From the NCBI RefSeq assembly GCF_030124375.1, contig NZ_JASKLS010000003.1:1-64000 (forward strand): a stretch of 64,000 nucleotides of DNA, written 5' to 3'. The stretch is from Sinorhizobium sp. 6-70 (lineage in GTDB: Bacteria; Pseudomonadota; Alphaproteobacteria; Rhizobiales; Rhizobiaceae). Shown in pieces: positions 17,310-26,665 of this stretch. Positions within the stretch are counted from its first letter, which is position 1. Every line of letters begins with the position of its first letter. Made by a program: the position numbers and the translations under genes. Under the pieces are notes generated by a model. It worked only from the letters and a program-made list of their open reading frames with translations. It did no database searches and was not told where the DNA came from.

Positions 17310-18434
17310 ATGACCAGAACATTCGTCAGCGGCATTCTCGCGGCCGCTGCGCTCACGTTTCTATCGACAACAGCCTATGCCGAACCCGAAGTCGTCAGCG
17401 GTCCCGCAGCCGAGCCGGGTTGTTTCGTGCCGTGGACGGCCCAAACGAAGTTCTTCAAGTTCCCGAAAAAGGACGGTCCCTATCGGATCGCGCTTGCCAA
17501 CGGCTTCATCGCCAATACATGGCGCATCCAGATGATCCAGACCGCCAAGGCCTACGCCGCGCAGCCGGACGTTGCCGCCAAGCTCAAGGAGTTCAAGGTC
17601 GTTTCTACCGGCGAGGACGTGCCGGCGCAGATATCGGCCATCAACAACTTCATCGATTCCGGTTATGACGCGATCGTCGTCAACGCCCAGAACCCGACCG
17701 CCTTCGGGCCGGTCATCAAGCGCGCCAAGGAAGCCGGCGTCGTCCTGGTCGCCTTCGACAACATTCTCGACACCGAGGACGCCATCAACGTCAATGTCGA
17801 CCAGAAGGGCCTCGGCGTCCTCTGGGCGAACTGGCTGGCCAAGCATCTTCCGGACGGCGGCAAGGTCCTCGAGGTGCGTGGCGTTGCCGGCACGTCGGTC
17901 GATACGGACCGCCACAACGGCATCCACGAAACTTTTGCGTCGACCGGCAAGAAATGGGACGTCGTCGAGGTGATCGGCAAGTGGGACGACCCGACAGCGC
18001 AGAAGGCGACCGCCGATGCGATCGCTGTGCACAAGACCTTTGACGGCATCACGGCACAGGGCGGCGATACCGGTGTCGTGCAGGCGATGATCGACGCCGG
18101 CCATCCCTTCGTTCCGTTCGGCGGCGAGACCGAAAACGGCTTCCGCAAGTTCTGCGCCAAGCATGCCGGCGACGGCCTGAAGTGTTCGTCGGCCGGCACC
18201 GGCCCGGCTCAGGTTGCCGTCGCCATCAAGACGGCGATCGCCGCACTCGAGGGACAGGTCGTGCCGCAGTCGATCAAGCTGCCGCTGGCGATCGTCGAGG
18301 ATCCGAACTTCAAGGAAGGGCAGGATTTCTATCCCGACCAGTCCGACAACTTCTTCGTCGGCAACGCCTTCCCGACCTGCGGCATCAACTTCACCGCCCA
18401 GGAGATCATGGGGCAGACGAAGGAAAACCAGTAG
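17310..18434 (+). CDS. Sugar ABC transporter substrate-binding protein, CUT2 type (374 aa)
   Basis: Periplasmic sugar receptor of the ribose/galactose-binding (Peripla_BP_4) family. The ATG at 17310 follows gggaggg and gives a signal peptide, MTRTFVSGILAAAALTFLSTTAYA. The mature protein contains YRIALANGFIANTWRIQMIQTAKAYA, STGEDVPAQISAINNFIDSGYDAIVVNAQNPTAF and LEVRGVAGTSVDTDRHNGIHETF, typical of the fold. Two cysteine pairs (C in EPGCF/AKHAGDGLKC, FPTCGINF) may form disulfides. The ligand is not deducible. It is first gene of an operon with an ATPase and two permeases. Confidence 0.92.
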   Translation: MTRTFVSGILAAAALTFLSTTAYAEPEVVSGPAAEPGCFVPWTAQTKFFKFPKKDGPYRIALANGFIANTWRIQMIQTAKAYAAQPDVAAKLKEFKVVSTGEDVPAQISAINNFIDSGYDAIVVNAQNPTAFGPVIKRAKEAGVVLVAFDNILDTEDAINVNVDQKGLGVLWANWLAKHLPDGGKVLEVRGVAGTSVDTDRHNGIHETFASTGKKWDVVEVIGKWDDPTAQKATADAIAVHKTFDGITAQGGDTGVVQAMIDAGHPFVPFGGETENGFRKFCAKHAGDGLKCSSAGTGPAQVAVAIKTAIAALEGQVVPQSIKLPLAIVEDPNFKEGQDFYPDQSDNFFVGNAFPTCGINFTAQEIMGQTKENQ

Positions 18435-18504
18435 CGGTCCTTCCTGATGCGCATGTCGCGCTCAGGCGCGGCATGCGCGAAATTTGCGGTAGCCGAGGCG
18501 ACGG

Positions 18505-20055
18505 ATGACAACGGCAGAGATAGAGGCGAAGCCACCGCTCTTCCGGATGGAGGGCGTGTCCAAGCGTTATGGCGGCGTGCGCGCCCTGGAAAATGCCAAG
18601 CTCGACGTCGAAGCGGGCCATATCCATGCGATCCTCGGCGAGAACGGCGCGGGCAAGTCGACGCTGATCAAGATCATGGCCGGGGTGGTGGCAGCGGACG
18701 AGGGTCGGATGCTGCTCGACGGCCGCGACATCTCCTTCCGCTCGCCGGCTGCAGCCTCGGCCGCGGGCATCGCCTGCGTCTTCCAGGAACTGTCCCTGAT
18801 CCCCGACCTTAGCGTCGCCGACAATATTGCCATTGCCGATCCGCCGCGCCGCTTCGGCCTGATCGACCGCCGGGCCCAGCGCGCAATCGCGGAAGAGGCG
18901 CTGGCGCGGGCCGGCGCCGAGGACATTCACCCGCGCGCGGCGGTGAAGGACCTGCCGCTGTCGCGCCGGCAGATGGTCGAGATCGCCAAGGCGCTGGCAT
19001 CGAAGCCACGCATCCTGATCCTCGACGAGGCGACGTCGGCGCTGACGGCCGGCGATGTCGCCAAGGTGTTTGCGGTGCTGAAGCGCCTGCGTTCCGAAGG
19101 TCTGGCGCTCCTCTATATCTCGCACCGCATGCATGAGATCGCCGAACTCGCCGACACCTGCACCGTGTTCCGCAATGGCCGCAATGTCGCGAGCTTCCGC
19201 GCCGGCACCCGCAGCAACAGCGAAGTCGTCGAAATGATGATCGGGCGCGAATACAGCAACGTCTTTCCGCCGAAGCCGCCACGCGCGGCCATCACCAAAC
19301 CTCCCCGCCTCGAATGCCGGAACCTCGGCTGGGGCGACCGGCTGCGCGACATTTCGCTCTCGGTCGCCGAAGGGGAGGTGGTGGGCCTAGGCGGGCTGGA
19401 CGGCCAGGGTCAGCGCGACCTGCTGCTCGCTCTCTTCGGGGTATTGCCCGGGACCACGGGCTCGGTGCTCATCGACGGGGCGCCGATGACGATCGCAAGC
19501 CCCGCGGCCGCCCGCGCCTCGCGCAGCGCCATGGCGCTCATCCCGGAAGACCGCAAGACCGAGGGACTGATGCTGCCGATGACCGTGCGCGAGAACCTGT
19601 CCTTCGCCGCCCTCGACCATGTTTCGCGCGGCGGGATCATCGACCGCACCGCGGAAGAACAGCTGATCGATGAAATGGTGCGGCTGCTTGCAATCAAGAC
19701 GGCCGGGCTCGACATCCCGGTGGGCGCTCTATCGGGCGGAAACCAGCAGAAGGTAGTCATTGCCAAGTGGCTGATGCGCAAGCCGCGGATCGTTCTGCTC
19801 AACGATCCGACACGCGGTATCGACGTCGGCACGAAGCAGGAGATGTACCAGCTTCTGCGCCGGCTGGCGGACGCCGGCGCCGCGATCCTCTTCTATTCGA
19901 CCGACTATGACGAGTTGATCGGGTGCTGCGATCGCGTCCTCGTCCTTTATGACGGCCGTATCGTCCGCGAGCTTGAGGGCCGGGATATCACCGAGCACGC
20001 GCTGATCGCGAGCGCTCTCAATGTCGAGGGCGGCCGGGAGGGAGCAGCGACATGA
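18505..20055 (+). CDS. Sugar ABC transporter ATPase with two nucleotide-binding domains (516 aa)
   Basis: Energises the CUT2 importer. NBD1 has Walker A GENGAGKSTLIK (about residues 50-57), signature LSRRQMVEIAKAL and Walker B ILILDEATSAL. NBD2 has the degenerate first loop GLGGLDGQGQRDLLLALFG, signature LSGGNQQKVVIAKWL and RIVLLNDPTRGIDVGTKQEMYQLL. The weakened Walker A in NBD2 is normal for RbsA-type ATPases. It overlaps the next gene by 4 bp. Confidence 0.93.
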   Translation: MTTAEIEAKPPLFRMEGVSKRYGGVRALENAKLDVEAGHIHAILGENGAGKSTLIKIMAGVVAADEGRMLLDGRDISFRSPAAASAAGIACVFQELSLIPDLSVADNIAIADPPRRFGLIDRRAQRAIAEEALARAGAEDIHPRAAVKDLPLSRRQMVEIAKALASKPRILILDEATSALTAGDVAKVFAVLKRLRSEGLALLYISHRMHEIAELADTCTVFRNGRNVASFRAGTRSNSEVVEMMIGREYSNVFPPKPPRAAITKPPRLECRNLGWGDRLRDISLSVAEGEVVGLGGLDGQGQRDLLLALFGVLPGTTGSVLIDGAPMTIASPAAARASRSAMALIPEDRKTEGLMLPMTVRENLSFAALDHVSRGGIIDRTAEEQLIDEMVRLLAIKTAGLDIPVGALSGGNQQKVVIAKWLMRKPRIVLLNDPTRGIDVGTKQEMYQLLRRLADAGAAILFYSTDYDELIGCCDRVLVLYDGRIVRELEGRDITEHALIASALNVEGGREGAAT

Positions 20056-21032
20056 GCGAATGGCGCTACTGGTTGAACGAGCAACGCGGGACACTCATGG
20101 GGCTCGCAATCTTTCTCCTGATGTTTGCCGTCTACATTGCGAATCATCCGGCCGGGCTGACGGCCAATGTGGCGCAGACCGCCGCCAACAAGGGAGTGCT
20201 CTTCGCCTTCGTCGCCATGGCCCAGGCGCTTGTGGTAATCACGGCAGGCATCGACCTGTCGGTCGGCATGATTTTCATCCTGACCAATTGCCTGGCATCC
20301 TGGATCGTCGTCGGCGAACCGTTGCCGACCGCATTGGGCCTCGTTGCCGTCCTTGCGGCGGGCATGGCCTGCGGCGCCATCAACGGGCTTCTGGTGATCT
20401 ACGGGCGGCTTCAGCCGATCGTCGCGACGATCGCGACAGGCGCGGTCTATTTTGGCCTGGCGCTGCTGCTGAGACCCTTTCCCGGCGGCTCGGTCAACGA
20501 GGACGTCGCGGATGCGCTGACCGGCCGCCTCTTCGGTGTGATTCCATCGAGCCTGGTGGCGCTGGCGGCGGCGGTTGTGCTGGTCTGGCTGCCCTTCCGG
20601 CGATCGAGGCTCGGCAGGGCTGCCTATGCGGCCGGCTCGTCCGAGCAGGCGGCCTTCATGTCCGGCGTGCCGATCCGGCGCGGCAAGTTTGCAGCCTATA
20701 CGCTCGCCGGACTGCTTGCCGCGATGGGCGGCCTGTTCCTGACGTTCTTCACCTATACCGGCGAGGCGGCCTATGCCAGCGGCAGTGGCTACACGCTCTG
20801 GTCGATCGCGGCAGTCGTGCTGGGCGGCGTCTCGCTCTATGGCGGCCGCGGCAGCGCCGTCGGCGCGATCTTCGGCGCCTTCGCCGCCCGCACGACCGGT
20901 GATATGCTGTTCGTCTTCGACGTCGATCCGCTGTGGCAGCCGTTGCTCCAGGGCGTTGTCCTGATGATCGCGGTCAGTATCGGCTCGCTGGCTCTGCTGC
21001 GGGTGCGCAACCGTCTGGACTGGTTCCAATGA
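20052..21032 (+). CDS. Sugar ABC transporter permease 1, RbsC type (326 aa)
   Basis: Inner-membrane permease with about eight hydrophobic segments. Family features include AMAQALVVITAGIDLSVGMIFILTNCLASWI and the coupling region RRSRLGRAAYAAGSSEQAAFMSGVPIRRGKFAAYTLAGLLAAMGG. Both flanking junctions are ATGA overlaps (with the ATPase gene and with permease 2), so the genes are translationally coupled. Confidence 0.93.
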   Translation: MSEWRYWLNEQRGTLMGLAIFLLMFAVYIANHPAGLTANVAQTAANKGVLFAFVAMAQALVVITAGIDLSVGMIFILTNCLASWIVVGEPLPTALGLVAVLAAGMACGAINGLLVIYGRLQPIVATIATGAVYFGLALLLRPFPGGSVNEDVADALTGRLFGVIPSSLVALAAAVVLVWLPFRRSRLGRAAYAAGSSEQAAFMSGVPIRRGKFAAYTLAGLLAAMGGLFLTFFTYTGEAAYASGSGYTLWSIAAVVLGGVSLYGGRGSAVGAIFGAFAARTTGDMLFVFDVDPLWQPLLQGVVLMIAVSIGSLALLRVRNRLDWFQ

Positions 21033-22021
21033 GCGACACATCCGAGGACCGCATCTCGATCAGGACCCGCCTGCCGGTGTTCCTCCGCCGCGCCGATCCG
21101 GCCGTTCTCACCGCCTTCGGCTGCATCCTGCTGCTGCTTTTTCTGAGCAGCCTCTATTCCAGCAATTTCCTGTCGCTCAACTACCTCCTGCAACAGCTTA
21201 AGGTCGCTTCGTTCCTCGGGGTCGTGGCCGCCGGCGTCATGGTGGTGATTCTTCTCGGCCACATCGATCTTTCCATCCCCTGGGTGATGACGACCGGCGC
21301 GATGATGGCCTGTGCCGCCGCCGGCTTCGGAGCCATCGGACCGGTGATCGCCATTCCTTTCGGGATCCTCTGCGGCACGGCCTTCGGCCTGCTGAACGGC
21401 TTTGGCGTCGCCTATCTGCGCATCCCGTCGATGATCGTCACGCTCGCAAGCAATGTCGTCGCGCAAGGGCTGATGGTCGTTTACACCGGCGGCTTCTCGC
21501 CGCAGGACTCCGCGCCTCCGGCGGTGCGCTGGCTCGCGACCGGGTTCGTCATTCCAGGCCTGCCGAACGCCATCCTCGTCTGGGTCGCGATCAGTGCCAT
21601 CATGGTGTTCCTGTTTACGCGCACCTCCTTCGGCCGGGCGGTTTACGGGATCGGCAACAGCGAACGCGCGGCCTATCTGTCGGGCGTGGACACGCGGCGC
21701 ATCGTCATGATCGCCTTTGCTATTTCGGGCGCGCTCAGCGCCTTTGGCGGAGTTCTGCTCGCCGGCTATTCCTCGAAGGCGGCGCAGGCGATGGGGGATG
21801 CTTATCTGCTGCCGGCAATCGCCGCCGTCGTGCTCGGCGGCACGTCGATCCTTGGCGGGCGCGGCTCCTATCTGGGCACGGTCGCCGGCGTGATCCTGAT
21901 CACGCTGCTGCAATCGATCCTCTCGGTAATGCAGATGCCGGAAGCGGGCCGCCAGATCGTCTATGGCGTCGTCATCATCGTCATGCTGCTCCTCTACGGC
22001 CGCACGCCGCCGAACCGATGA
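21029..22021 (+). CDS. Sugar ABC transporter permease 2, RbsC type (330 aa)
   Basis: Second, divergent permease of the same importer; the two probably form a heterodimer. Hallmarks: VVAAGVMVVILLGHIDLSIPWVMTTGAMMACAAAGFG, AYLRIPSMIVTLASNVVAQGLMVVYTGG, and the coupling region TSFGRAVYGIGNSERAAYLSGVDTRRIVMIAFAISGALSAFGG. The ATG at 21029 overlaps the previous stop, which decides the start over longer readings. The last residues are the C-terminal membrane helix VIIVMLLLYGRTPPNR. Confidence 0.93.
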   Translation: MSDTSEDRISIRTRLPVFLRRADPAVLTAFGCILLLLFLSSLYSSNFLSLNYLLQQLKVASFLGVVAAGVMVVILLGHIDLSIPWVMTTGAMMACAAAGFGAIGPVIAIPFGILCGTAFGLLNGFGVAYLRIPSMIVTLASNVVAQGLMVVYTGGFSPQDSAPPAVRWLATGFVIPGLPNAILVWVAISAIMVFLFTRTSFGRAVYGIGNSERAAYLSGVDTRRIVMIAFAISGALSAFGGVLLAGYSSKAAQAMGDAYLLPAIAAVVLGGTSILGGRGSYLGTVAGVILITLLQSILSVMQMPEAGRQIVYGVVIIVMLLLYGRTPPNR

Positions 22022-22082
22022 CGATGCTTCGTCCCTTTCCGAAAAGGCTTGACGCGAATCAGAGGATGAATCACCCTCTAAC

Positions 22083-22198
22083 GGAATAGATCGCATATTC
22101 CGCATTTCAGCGTAGTTCAGCGATGGATCTGTAAAGAGATATTGCGGGCGCATTTGCGTGGCCGCAGACGGACATTGTTGATCGCCGCCGCAAATGCG
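22083..22198. promoter_or_regulatory. Inverted repeats upstream of repA, candidate autoregulatory operator
   Basis: Two inverted repeats lie in the 200-bp leader: ggaata at 22083-22088 with tattcc at 22096-22101, and cgcatttgcg at 22149-22158 with cgcaaatgcg at 22189-22198. RepA proteins of repABC systems repress their own operon by binding such leader sites, so these are candidates. No canonical parS palindrome was seen here or just after repB. Confidence 0.5.
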
Positions 22199-22225
22199 AT
22201 GCGAAGCTTGAGAGGGTATTTGGGA

Positions 22226-23497
22226 ATGGATATGGCGGGATCGACGGCGGTGGTCGGAGAAGCGGGGGGCTTGAGCGGGACCGACTATCGGCGACCGGCG
22301 GACGAGGCGATCGCGGCGGACGCGCGGGCACTGTCCGAGCAGCTCAAGGCGATGCGCGAGCGCCTGTTCCCGCCGACGGCAATGAAGACGCTCAGAAGCT
22401 TCACCTCGGGCGAGGCCGCCCGGCTGATCGGCGTCTCGGACGGGTACCTTCGGCAGCTGTCGCTGGCGGGTGAGGGCCCGCAGCCCGATACGGGGTCCGG
22501 CGGGCGGCGCTCCTATTCGCTCTTCGACATCAATGCGCTTCGCCGCCATCTCGCCGACCAGGCGTTCGGCAAGGGCAATGCCGCCAAGGCGCGCAGCTAC
22601 CTGAAATGGCGCGATGCCGCCAAGGGCGAGCACCTGCAGGTCATCTCCGTCACCAATTTCAAGGGCGGCTCCGGCAAGACGACCTCGTCGGTGCATCTTG
22701 CCCAGTATCTCGCCTTGACCGGCCACCGGGTGCTCGCGGTCGACCTCGACCCGCAGGCCTCGCTTTCGGCACTGTTCGGCTATCAGCCGGAACTGGACCT
22801 GACCGGCAACGACACGCTTTACGGCGCCATCCGCTACGATGCCGAGGCGCGGCCGCTGAAGGACATCATTCGCAAGACCTATTTCGACGGGCTCGATCTG
22901 GTGCCGGGCAATCTCGAACTGCAGGAGTTCGAGCACACCACGCCGCAGGCGCTGAGCGCCCGCCAGAGTGGCGCGGACGCCGGCCCGCTTTTCTTCGCGC
23001 GTGTACAGACGGCGCTTGCGAGCGTTGCCGACGACTACGACGTCGTCGTCATCGATTGCCCGCCGCAGCTCGGCTACCTGACGCTTTCGGCGCTCTGCGC
23101 CTCGACCTCGGTCATCGTCACCGTGCATCCGCAGATGCTCGACGTCGCCTCGATGAATCAGTTCCTCTACATGACCTCGGACCTGCTCGGCGTCGTGCGC
23201 GAAGCCGGCGGCGAACTCAATTTCGATTTCCTGCGCTATCTCGTCACCCGCTTCGAGCCCAATGATGGGCCGCAGGCGCAGATCGTCGGCTTCATGCGTT
23301 CGCTTTTCGGCGATCGCGTGCTGACCTCGGCCATGGTGAAGTCGACGGCGATCTCGGATGCGGGCCTGACGAAACAGACGCTCTACGAGGTCGGCCGCGA
23401 GAATTTCACCCGCGCGACCTACGACCGGGCGATCGAATCGCTGAACGCCGTCAACGGCGAGGTCGAGGCTCTCATTCACGCGGCCTGGGGGCGCTAA
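22226..23497 (+). CDS. repA: RepA-type ParA partition ATPase of an orphan repAB pair (423 aa)
   Basis: Walker-type ATPase that segregates replicon copies and represses its own operon. The N-terminus (LSEQLKAMRERLFPPTAMKTLRSFTSGEAARLIGVSDGYLRQL) carries the MerR-like helix-turn-helix typical of RepA in repABC plasmids. The ParA domain shows the deviant Walker A FKGGSGKTTSSVHLAQYLAL, Walker A' VDLDPQASLSALFG and Walker B DYDVVVIDCPPQLGYLTLSAL. ATG 22226 or 22232 (MAGS) are both possible. It is followed 3 bp later by repB, but no repC follows. Confidence 0.92.
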   Translation: MDMAGSTAVVGEAGGLSGTDYRRPADEAIAADARALSEQLKAMRERLFPPTAMKTLRSFTSGEAARLIGVSDGYLRQLSLAGEGPQPDTGSGGRRSYSLFDINALRRHLADQAFGKGNAAKARSYLKWRDAAKGEHLQVISVTNFKGGSGKTTSSVHLAQYLALTGHRVLAVDLDPQASLSALFGYQPELDLTGNDTLYGAIRYDAEARPLKDIIRKTYFDGLDLVPGNLELQEFEHTTPQALSARQSGADAGPLFFARVQTALASVADDYDVVVIDCPPQLGYLTLSALCASTSVIVTVHPQMLDVASMNQFLYMTSDLLGVVREAGGELNFDFLRYLVTRFEPNDGPQAQIVGFMRSLFGDRVLTSAMVKSTAISDAGLTKQTLYEVGRENFTRATYDRAIESLNAVNGEVEALIHAAWGR

Positions 23498-23500
23498 GAC

Positions 23501-24553
23501 ATGGCTGGCAACAACCGGAAGAACGAATTGCGGGCGCTGTTTGCGGGCGGCGCTCCGGCGGCACCGGCGGAGCAGAAGATCGAGAGCGAGTTGACACCTG
23601 TCAACGGCCGGCCCGCCTCCACTGCGGATGTCCCGCGCGCCGCATCGGGCGCGGTCCGGGCGATGGGGCTGTCGCTCGGCAATATCACACGCGAGGCGGA
23701 AGAGGCGCGCGCGTTGCGGGAAGCTCTCACGCAGGGCGAGCGCGTCGTGGCACTCGATCCGGCGCTGGTCGAGGGCTCCTTCGTCGAGGACCGGCTGACC
23801 GACGGCGAGGTAGACGATCCCGATTTCCTGGCGCTGGTCGAAAGTATTCGCGAGAACGGCCAGCAATCGCCGATCCTCGTGCGTCCGCATCCGGAAAAGC
23901 AGGGTCACTACCAGACCGCCTATGGCCATCGCCGGCTGAAGGCGGTCCGCCGGCTCGAACTGCAGGTGAAGGCGATCGTCCGGCCGCTTTCCGACGACGA
24001 GCTGGTGCTCGCCCAGGGCAAGGAAAATGCCGAGCGGCGCAATCTCTCCTTCATCGAGCGGGCGCTTTTCGCCGCGGCACTCGCCGCCCGCGGCTTCGAC
24101 CGCAAGGTGATCGGCGATGCGCTTGCCGTGCAGAAGAGCGAGCTGTCGCGCCTTCTGCAGGTGGCCGACAGTGTGCCGCATCCTCTCGCCCGCGCCATCG
24201 GCCCGGCGCCGAAGGCAGGACGGGAGCGGTGGATGGCGATCGCCACGCTGCTCGAAAGGCAAGAGGCGCGCGATCTGGCGGATGCGGAAATCGGCGCGTC
24301 GCGGTTCCGCGCCGCAGACACAGATCAGCGCTTCCAGCTCGTCTTCAATCGCCTATCTGAGAGCGACAAGCCGGAGCCGGAGAAGCCGGAGGAGTTGAGG
24401 GACGAGGCGGGCCGTGTCTTCGCGCGGCTGAAGCTCGACGGAAAAGCCCCGAGAATCGAGTTCCTGCCCGGCACCCATCCGGCCTTCCTCAAGGAAGCGG
24501 TGTCGATGCTGGCAAAATGGCACGCGACGTTTGTGAAAAATCAGAAGTCATAG
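23501..24553 (+). CDS. repB: RepB-type ParB partition protein (350 aa)
   Basis: Centromere (parS)-binding partner of RepA. After a 75-residue linker (AVRAMGLSLGNITREAEEARALREAL is typical of RepB), the ParB/Srx domain shows ALVESIRENGQQSPILVRPHPEKQGHYQTAYGHRRLKAVRRL and GKENAERRNLSFIERALFAAAL, followed by a helix-turn-helix (VIGDALAVQKSELSRLLQVADSVP). The last 60 residues, AGRVFARLKLDGKAPRIEFLPGTHPAFLKEAVSMLAKWHATF, match RepB ends, so the gene is complete. The next gene is a convergent VOC protein; there is no repC nor room for one. Confidence 0.92.
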   Translation: MAGNNRKNELRALFAGGAPAAPAEQKIESELTPVNGRPASTADVPRAASGAVRAMGLSLGNITREAEEARALREALTQGERVVALDPALVEGSFVEDRLTDGEVDDPDFLALVESIRENGQQSPILVRPHPEKQGHYQTAYGHRRLKAVRRLELQVKAIVRPLSDDELVLAQGKENAERRNLSFIERALFAAALAARGFDRKVIGDALAVQKSELSRLLQVADSVPHPLARAIGPAPKAGRERWMAIATLLERQEARDLADAEIGASRFRAADTDQRFQLVFNRLSESDKPEPEKPEELRDEAGRVFARLKLDGKAPRIEFLPGTHPAFLKEAVSMLAKWHATFVKNQKS

Positions 24554-24654
24554 CTAACGGCCGCCGCGTTCTTGTGGGCCGACCGGGTGGATGCGGCTCT
24601 GACGGTCATGCCGAAGGCCCTTTGAATGGGCGGCGGTCGGCGATCCCTGCGCCG

Positions 24655-25149
24655 TCAGCCGTGTTTCGCCACCCAGGCGGAGTATGGCCCGACACCAAAC
24701 TCCGCATCCGGGGCCGCATCGAGCGCGGAGAGGATCTCGAGGCTATGCCCGTCCGGGTCCTTGAAGTAGACGGAGATGGCCGGCATCCATCCAAGCACCA
24801 CTGGCTCCGAAACCGGTTCTCCATTGAAGCCGAGCGGTTGGATGCCTGCCTCGCGCAGGAGTTCGCAGGACGAGACGACCATCGCCATTGGTGCCCGAAA
24901 CGCGAAGTGCAATTTCATCTGAAGCGGTGCCGTCCCCGTCTCCCAGAGACCCAGCATCCCTTCCGCCTTTGTGCCGACCCAGAAAAAGACAACCCTCCTT
25001 TCAGAGAACTCCTTCGCAAACTCCAGCCCGAGTTGGTCCCGATAGAATGCTACCGAGCGGCGGAGATCCCGCACCGGCAGGTGTGTCTCGTAAATGCCGT
25101 TTATCGCTGCTCCGATGCTCTGCCCTGAAGGAAATTTTGTAGCCATCAT
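24655..25149 (-). CDS. VOC (glyoxalase/bleomycin-resistance) family protein (164 aa)
   Basis: Metal-dependent dioxygenase/isomerase fold of the vicinal oxygen chelate superfamily. The start MMATKF at 25149 is chosen because homology begins at INGIYETHLPVRDLRRSVAFYRDQLGLEFAKEF. The end ISVYFKDPDGHSLEIL is the classical second-half motif containing the metal-binding glutamate; an N-terminal histidine is present in ETHLPV. The substrate is not deducible. It is convergent with repB. Confidence 0.85.
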   Translation of the reverse strand: MMATKFPSGQSIGAAINGIYETHLPVRDLRRSVAFYRDQLGLEFAKEFSERRVVFFWVGTKAEGMLGLWETGTAPLQMKLHFAFRAPMAMVVSSCELLREAGIQPLGFNGEPVSEPVVLGWMPAISVYFKDPDGHSLEILSALDAAPDAEFGVGPYSAWVAKHG

Positions 25150-25238
25150 GGTCGTCGCGCCCTCTCGTTCGTCTCGAAGAGCATCACAATGCTTCCTCAA
25201 GTAAAGTTGAGGTCAAGCGCGAATTTCGACGGCCTGCA

Positions 25239-26399
25239 TCAGGCACTGATCGGCTGAGGCTTTTGTCTCCCGATCAAACGCTTGGCGAGCCTCTGACCAG
25301 GTCTTTCGACCGAGAGGAAAGTCATGCAGGCAGCCGCGTAAACCAAGGGCACGAGAATGGCGGTAACCACGGCGAAGCGCATGGGCGCCGAGATCGTGTC
25401 GCCGAAAGCGGCAATGAAATAGGCGGCAATCGGCTGAAGGAAGATGAGGTGCCAGAGATAGGCCCCGAATGAAAGTTCGCCGAGCCAATGAAAGAACCTG
25501 TTGCCGAGCGACGAGGAAAACGCGCGAAGCCTGATGCCCACTACGTTGTCGATCAGGCGATGATAGAGCAGCGCGAAGAAGACGGCGACGAGCGTGACGC
25601 GCATCAGCATTTTCGTCATTGTCATATCGCCGCCGATCGGCAGAAGAGCGAGCGCCATGGCGGCCCCGCCGTGGAGGACAGCCTTCGACCTGTCCGCGTG
25701 AAGACCAAGCGCCAACAGCATTCCGCAAAGAAAGATATGCATCTTCAGCGGCAGGAACGCCGGCATCGGAAAGTGCACTCCCAGCACGCTCGACGTCGAC
25801 ACGATCGCGACGGCAATAAGGGCTGTAAAGAGCGCGCCCTTCAGCCATCCGCCTTTCTTGAGCAAAAGCATGATGAAGGGAAAGGCCGCATAGAACTGCA
25901 TTTCGAGCCCTATGCTCCAGTCCGGGAGCGGCGTCCGGTAGGCGTAGTCGGGAGAGAGACCGAAAAGGAAGCTCGCGTGCATAAGCCCGTTGATCATTCC
26001 GTTGTCGAGATAGCGGTAGGGTGCTTGTGGCGTCCTTCCGAGGAAGGCGTCGATGATCATTCGCGATTCGAACAGCCAGGCGCCGAGCGCGAAGGCGATG
26101 GCGAGGAGAACATAGTAGAGCGGCGCAATTCTCAGAAAACGCCGGATCCAGAAGCTTCCCCAGGTCGAGGCCAACTCCCACGGCTCCTTGGAGGCACGGA
26201 GCTGATAGTGAAACACCATCAGGAAGCCGGAAAGCATGATGAAGAGATCAACACCGAGATCGGGTTCCGACAGAACCGGCAGGCGCCAACCCGTCAGCAA
26301 CAGCGCATGGCCAATCATCACCCAGAGCGATGCCAGCCCTCGAAGTCCATCGAGGCAATCGATTCGGATTTTGCGGGGATCATAGTCAGCCATCAGCAA
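25239..26399 (-). CDS. Acyltransferase family 3 membrane protein (386 aa)
   Basis: OafA/NodX-like integral membrane O-acyltransferase that modifies surface sugars or lipids. The opening IRIDCLDGLRGLASLWVMIGHALLLTG contains the family's RG(L/I)A and catalytic histidine region; PLPDWSIGLEMQFYAAFPFIML is the second family motif. About ten membrane segments are visible. Acceptor unknown; NodX-type Nod-factor acetylation is one possibility but not supported by context. A palindromic repeat copy lies just upstream of the start. Confidence 0.88.
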   Translation of the reverse strand: MLMADYDPRKIRIDCLDGLRGLASLWVMIGHALLLTGWRLPVLSEPDLGVDLFIMLSGFLMVFHYQLRASKEPWELASTWGSFWIRRFLRIAPLYYVLLAIAFALGAWLFESRMIIDAFLGRTPQAPYRYLDNGMINGLMHASFLFGLSPDYAYRTPLPDWSIGLEMQFYAAFPFIMLLLKKGGWLKGALFTALIAVAIVSTSSVLGVHFPMPAFLPLKMHIFLCGMLLALGLHADRSKAVLHGGAAMALALLPIGGDMTMTKMLMRVTLVAVFFALLYHRLIDNVVGIRLRAFSSSLGNRFFHWLGELSFGAYLWHLIFLQPIAAYFIAAFGDTISAPMRFAVVTAILVPLVYAAACMTFLSVERPGQRLAKRLIGRQKPQPISA

Positions 26400-26416
26400 T
26401 CTTCGTCCTTGTTGGC

Positions 26417-26523
26417 TACTACAGCGCTGCGCGTCTTTTCAGACGCGCAAAGGACGCTGTAGCACTTTGAAGTGCTGCATGTTTTTGTCCCTTGAATCGG
26501 CTACGATTTAAGGACACATGCAG
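26417..26523 (-). repeat. Dispersed palindromic repeat, copy 3 (inverted)
   Basis: Reverse-oriented full copy: ctacagcgctgcgcgtcttttcagacgcgc, then gtagcactttgaagtgctgcatg, then cttgaatcggctacgatttaagg and acatgcag. It occupies the upstream region of the acyltransferase gene. Confidence 0.8.
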
Positions 26524-26665
26524 TAAAGGTTACTGCCTGCGTGCTATGTTGCGACGCACAAGGGACTGCCTAGAGGCTGACTAAGGCGATAATGGGGGAG
26601 GGTCGGGCGCAGCTACTGTCTGCCCCCGATTCGACGACCAGAAATTGCCTTCGGGGGAGCGTCGC

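Noticed and set aside
20837..24262. Very long open frame (over 1100 codons) on the minus strand across the second permease, repA and repB
   Set aside because: It is antisense to well-supported genes; GC-rich third positions create such frames. The translation is rich in Arg, Asp and His with no recognisable domain.
23501..24655. repC downstream of repB
   Set aside because: The next 100 bases contain no open frame and the next gene is a convergent VOC protein.
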